A stretch of 64,000 nt of DNA from the NCBI RefSeq assembly GCF_002287065.1, contig NZ_NSJZ01000001.1, positions 434,001 to 498,000 of the forward strand. Direction: 5' to 3'. The first letter of the stretch is position 1. Every line of letters begins with the position of its first letter. Both the position numbers and the translations under genes were made by a program. This DNA is from Paracoccus salipaludis. GTDB taxonomy: Bacteria > Pseudomonadota > Alphaproteobacteria > Rhodobacterales > Rhodobacteraceae. A model generated the notes under the pieces. It was not told the origin of the DNA, did not search any database, and saw only the letters and a list, made by a program, of their open reading frames with translations. Of the stretch, positions 62,023 through 64,000 are shown piece by piece.

Positions 62023-62511
62023 ATGGCCGAGACCGAGCGCAACCCCGCCCCCCACGGCTCTGCCGACCTCGCCCTCATCAAGCGGATCATCCCGCATCGC
62101 TATCCCTTCCTGCTGATCGACAAGGTGCGCGACATCGTGCCCTTCGAAAGCGCGGTGGGGATCAAGTGCGTGACGGCGAACGAGCCGCATTTTCCCGGCC
62201 ATTTCCCCGACCAGCCGATCATGCCGGGCGTGCTGATCGTGGAAGCCATGGCGCAGACGGCGGCGGTCGTGGTGGGCATCAGCCTCAACGTCATCGACAA
62301 GCCGCTGCTGACCTATTTCATGGGCATCGACGGCTGCAAGTTCCGCCGCATGGTCCAGCCGGGCGACGTGGTGGAACTGCATGTCACCGTCAAGCGCCCC
62401 GGCGGCAAGATCTGGAAATTCATCGGCGAGGCCAGGGTGGACGGCCAGGTCTGCGCGCAGGCCGAGTTCACCGCCATGATGGACCTGCGCCCCGGCCCGG
62501 CCGATGCCTGA
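62023..62511 (+). CDS. fabZ: 3-hydroxyacyl-ACP dehydratase FabZ
   Basis: FabZ dehydrates 3-hydroxyacyl-ACP in fatty-acid elongation and sets the supply of 3-hydroxyacyl chains used by LpxA. The 162-residue hot-dog-fold enzyme has [13 protein letters not shown] and the catalytic [20 protein letters not shown] stretch. A GGAGGA ribosome-binding site supports the ATG at 62023. It overlaps lpxA by eight bases. Confidence 0.97.
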   Translation: MAETERNPAPHGSADLALIKRIIPHRYPFLLIDKVRDIVPFESAVGIKCVTANEPHFPGHFPDQPIMPGVLIVEAMAQTAAVVVGISLNVIDKPLLTYFMGIDGCKFRRMVQPGDVVELHVTVKRPGGKIWKFIGEARVDGQVCAQAEFTAMMDLRPGPADA

Positions 62512-63289
62512 GACGGCAATCCATCCCTCGGCCATCGTCGAGCCGGGGGCCGTTCTGGGGCAGGGCGTCCGCATCGGCCCCTTCTGCCATGTCGGCCCCT
62601 TGGTGCGCCTGGGCGACGGGGTCGAGCTGAAGTCCCATGTCGTCGTCGCGGGCGATACCGAGATCGGCCCGGAGACGGTCGTCTTCCCCTTCGCCTGCAT
62701 CGGCGAGGTGCCCCAGGACCTCAAGTTCCAGGGTGAGCGGACGCGCCTGGTGATCGGCGCCCGCAACCGCATCCGCGAATATGTCACCATGAACCCCGGC
62801 ACGGCGGGCGGCGGCGGGCTGACGCAGGTCGGGGATGACGGACTGTTCATGGCCTGCAGCCACGTCGCCCATGACTGCCGGATCGGCAACCACGTTATCC
62901 TTGTCAACAGCGTGGCCGTCGCGGGCCATTGTGTGCTGGAAGACGAGGTGATCGTCGGCGGGCTGTCGGGCGTCCACCAGTTCGTCCGCATCGGGCGCGG
63001 GGCGATGATCGGCGCGCTGACCATGGTGACGGCGGACGTGCTGCCCCATGCGCTCGTGTCCGGGCCGAGAGGGCAGCTGGAAGGGTTGAACCTCGTGGGT
63101 CTCAAGCGGCGCGGCGCGGGCCGGGCCGAGATCGCGGCCCTGCGCGACCTGCTGGCGGCGTTGGGAGCCGGGTCCTTCCGCGAGACCGCGCGCCTGCGCG
63201 CCGCGGACGAGGTCACGCCCATGGAGCGCGAGGTGCTGGACTTCATCCTCGGCCCCAGCGACCGCAGCTTCCTGCGGCCGCAGGGTTGA
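62504..63289 (+). CDS. lpxA: UDP-N-acetylglucosamine acyltransferase
   Basis: LpxA adds the first 3-hydroxyacyl chain to UDP-GlcNAc for lipid A. The 261-residue protein is a left-handed hexapeptide beta-helix with repeated hydrophobic-x-G patterns ([20 protein letters not shown]), the catalytic His in [13 protein letters not shown], and a helical C-terminal domain. Overlap with fabZ indicates translational coupling. Confidence 0.97.
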   Translation: MPETAIHPSAIVEPGAVLGQGVRIGPFCHVGPLVRLGDGVELKSHVVVAGDTEIGPETVVFPFACIGEVPQDLKFQGERTRLVIGARNRIREYVTMNPGTAGGGGLTQVGDDGLFMACSHVAHDCRIGNHVILVNSVAVAGHCVLEDEVIVGGLSGVHQFVRIGRGAMIGALTMVTADVLPHALVSGPRGQLEGLNLVGLKRRGAGRAEIAALRDLLAALGAGSFRETARLRAADEVTPMEREVLDFILGPSDRSFLRPQG

Positions 63290-63296
63290 GCGGGCG

Positions 63297-64000
63297 ATGA
63301 CCCGGACCGCCATCGTCGCGGGGCAGGGCACGCTGCCGGGGCTGGTGGCCGAGGCGCTGGAGGCCCCGCTGGTTTACGCGCTGGAGGGCTTCGCCCCCGC
63401 GATCCCGGCGCAGCCCTTCCGGCTGGAGCGGCTGGTTCCCCTGCTGGACGCCATGGCGGATGCCGGGGTCAGTCGCGTGGTCTTCGCCGGCGCGCTGCGG
63501 CGCCCCCGGCTCGAGCCCGAGATGTTCGACCCCCGCACCGCGACGCTGGTGCCGCGCTTCCTCGGCGCGATGCAGTCGGGCGACGACGGGGCGCTGCGCG
63601 AACTGATCTCGATCTTCGAGGAATGGGGCTTCGAGGTCGCGGGCGTGGACAGCATCCGCCCGGACCTGGTGCCCGGCCCCGGCGTGTTGGCGGGCGAACC
63701 CTCTGCCGCCGACCGCGCCGACGCCGCGCGCGCGGCCGAGATCCTGGCCGCAACGGGGCCTCTGGACATCGGGCAGGGCTGCGTCGTCGCGCAGGGCCTG
63801 TGCCTGGCGCTGGAAACGCTGCCGGGAACGCAGGCGATGCTGGACTTCGCCGCGCTGCACCAGGGCTTGCGGCCCAACGCCAGGGGCGCGCGCGGGGTGC
63901 TTTACAAGGCCCCGAAGCCGTCGCAGGACCGGCGCATCGACCTGCCGGCGCTGGGGCCGGACACGGTGGCGCAGGCGGCGCGGGCGGGACTGGCCGGGAT
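63297..64000 (+). CDS. lpxI: UDP-2,3-diacylglucosamine pyrophosphatase LpxI (partial)
   Basis: The frame starts at the ATG 8 bases after lpxA and runs off the right edge, giving at least 234 residues. The N-terminus MTRTAIVAGQGTLPGLVAE, the FAGALRRPRLEP segment and GQGCVVAQGLCLALE match the DUF1009/LpxI family, which replaces LpxH in alphaproteobacteria and hydrolyses UDP-diacylglucosamine to lipid X. lpxB is expected next, outside the window. Confidence 0.9.
   Translation, partial: MTRTAIVAGQGTLPGLVAEALEAPLVYALEGFAPAIPAQPFRLERLVPLLDAMADAGVSRVVFAGALRRPRLEPEMFDPRTATLVPRFLGAMQSGDDGALRELISIFEEWGFEVAGVDSIRPDLVPGPGVLAGEPSAADRADAARAAEILAATGPLDIGQGCVVAQGLCLALETLPGTQAMLDFAALHQGLRPNARGARGVLYKAPKPSQDRRIDLPALGPDTVAQAARAGLAG

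Overview
The window is high-GC alphaproteobacterial chromosome. Gene content and order point to a Rhodobacteraceae member, possibly Paracoccus or a close relative: the mreBCD-mrdA-rodA cell-shape operon, the murA/DUF2948/hisD/UPF0262/low-molecular-weight-phosphatase block, a gppA-rlmE pair and pyrH-frr-uppS-cdsA-dxr-rseP-bamA-skp-fabZ-lpxA-lpxI. The genus is an inference from overall character, not from a marker gene.

Left core (1-20.9 kb). A capsule-export ABC ATPase (kpsT) and the start of a following export gene sit at the left edge. Next come a uracil-DNA-glycosylase-family gene overlapping an SseB-like gene, then mreB-mreC-mreD-mrdA-rodA-ghrA on the minus strand. leuA follows, preceded by a 34-codon leader peptide rich in Leu codons and a 10-bp inverted repeat that fits attenuation. 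The rest holds rlmB, tRNA-Tyr, a glycosyltransferase-like gene, hisB-hisH, and a minus-strand run from murA through hisD to a phosphatase. It ends at tRNA-Thr(GGT).

Integrated element (20,965-39,357). A tyrosine-integrase element of about 18.4 kb lies in the 3' end of tRNA-Thr. A perfect 24-bp repeat marks attL and attR, and two GGTGCCAGA repeats lie inside each end. It carries portal, a fused prohead protease/major capsid protein, head-tail joining genes, terminase small and large subunits, two tail-assembly-chaperone-like genes and a tape measure protein, in an unusual order. I see no tail tube, baseplate, fibre, lysis or replication gene. Three AT-richer cargo loci interrupt it: a three-gene minus-strand operon (unknown, XRE-type HTH, DUF6941-like), a small membrane protein, and an HsdR_N-type gene broken by an in-frame TGA. 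It could be an incomplete prophage, or a compact capsid-encoding satellite that borrows functions from a helper phage.

Right core (39.4-64 kb). A CHAD protein, truncated haemoglobin, cytochrome P450, an alpha/beta-hydrolase-like membrane protein, an M48 protease, a VWA/CoxE-like protein, a Hint-domain protein, gppA-rlmE, an AraC-type regulator and miaA lead into a long envelope operon. That operon makes UMP (pyrH), recycles ribosomes (frr), makes undecaprenyl-PP, CDP-diacylglycerol and isoprenoid precursors (uppS, cdsA, dxr), performs site-2 proteolysis (rseP), assembles outer-membrane proteins (bamA, skp) and begins lipid A synthesis (fabZ, lpxA, lpxI). A nadD-like gene sits between skp and fabZ. 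No rRNA operon or CRISPR array was seen.
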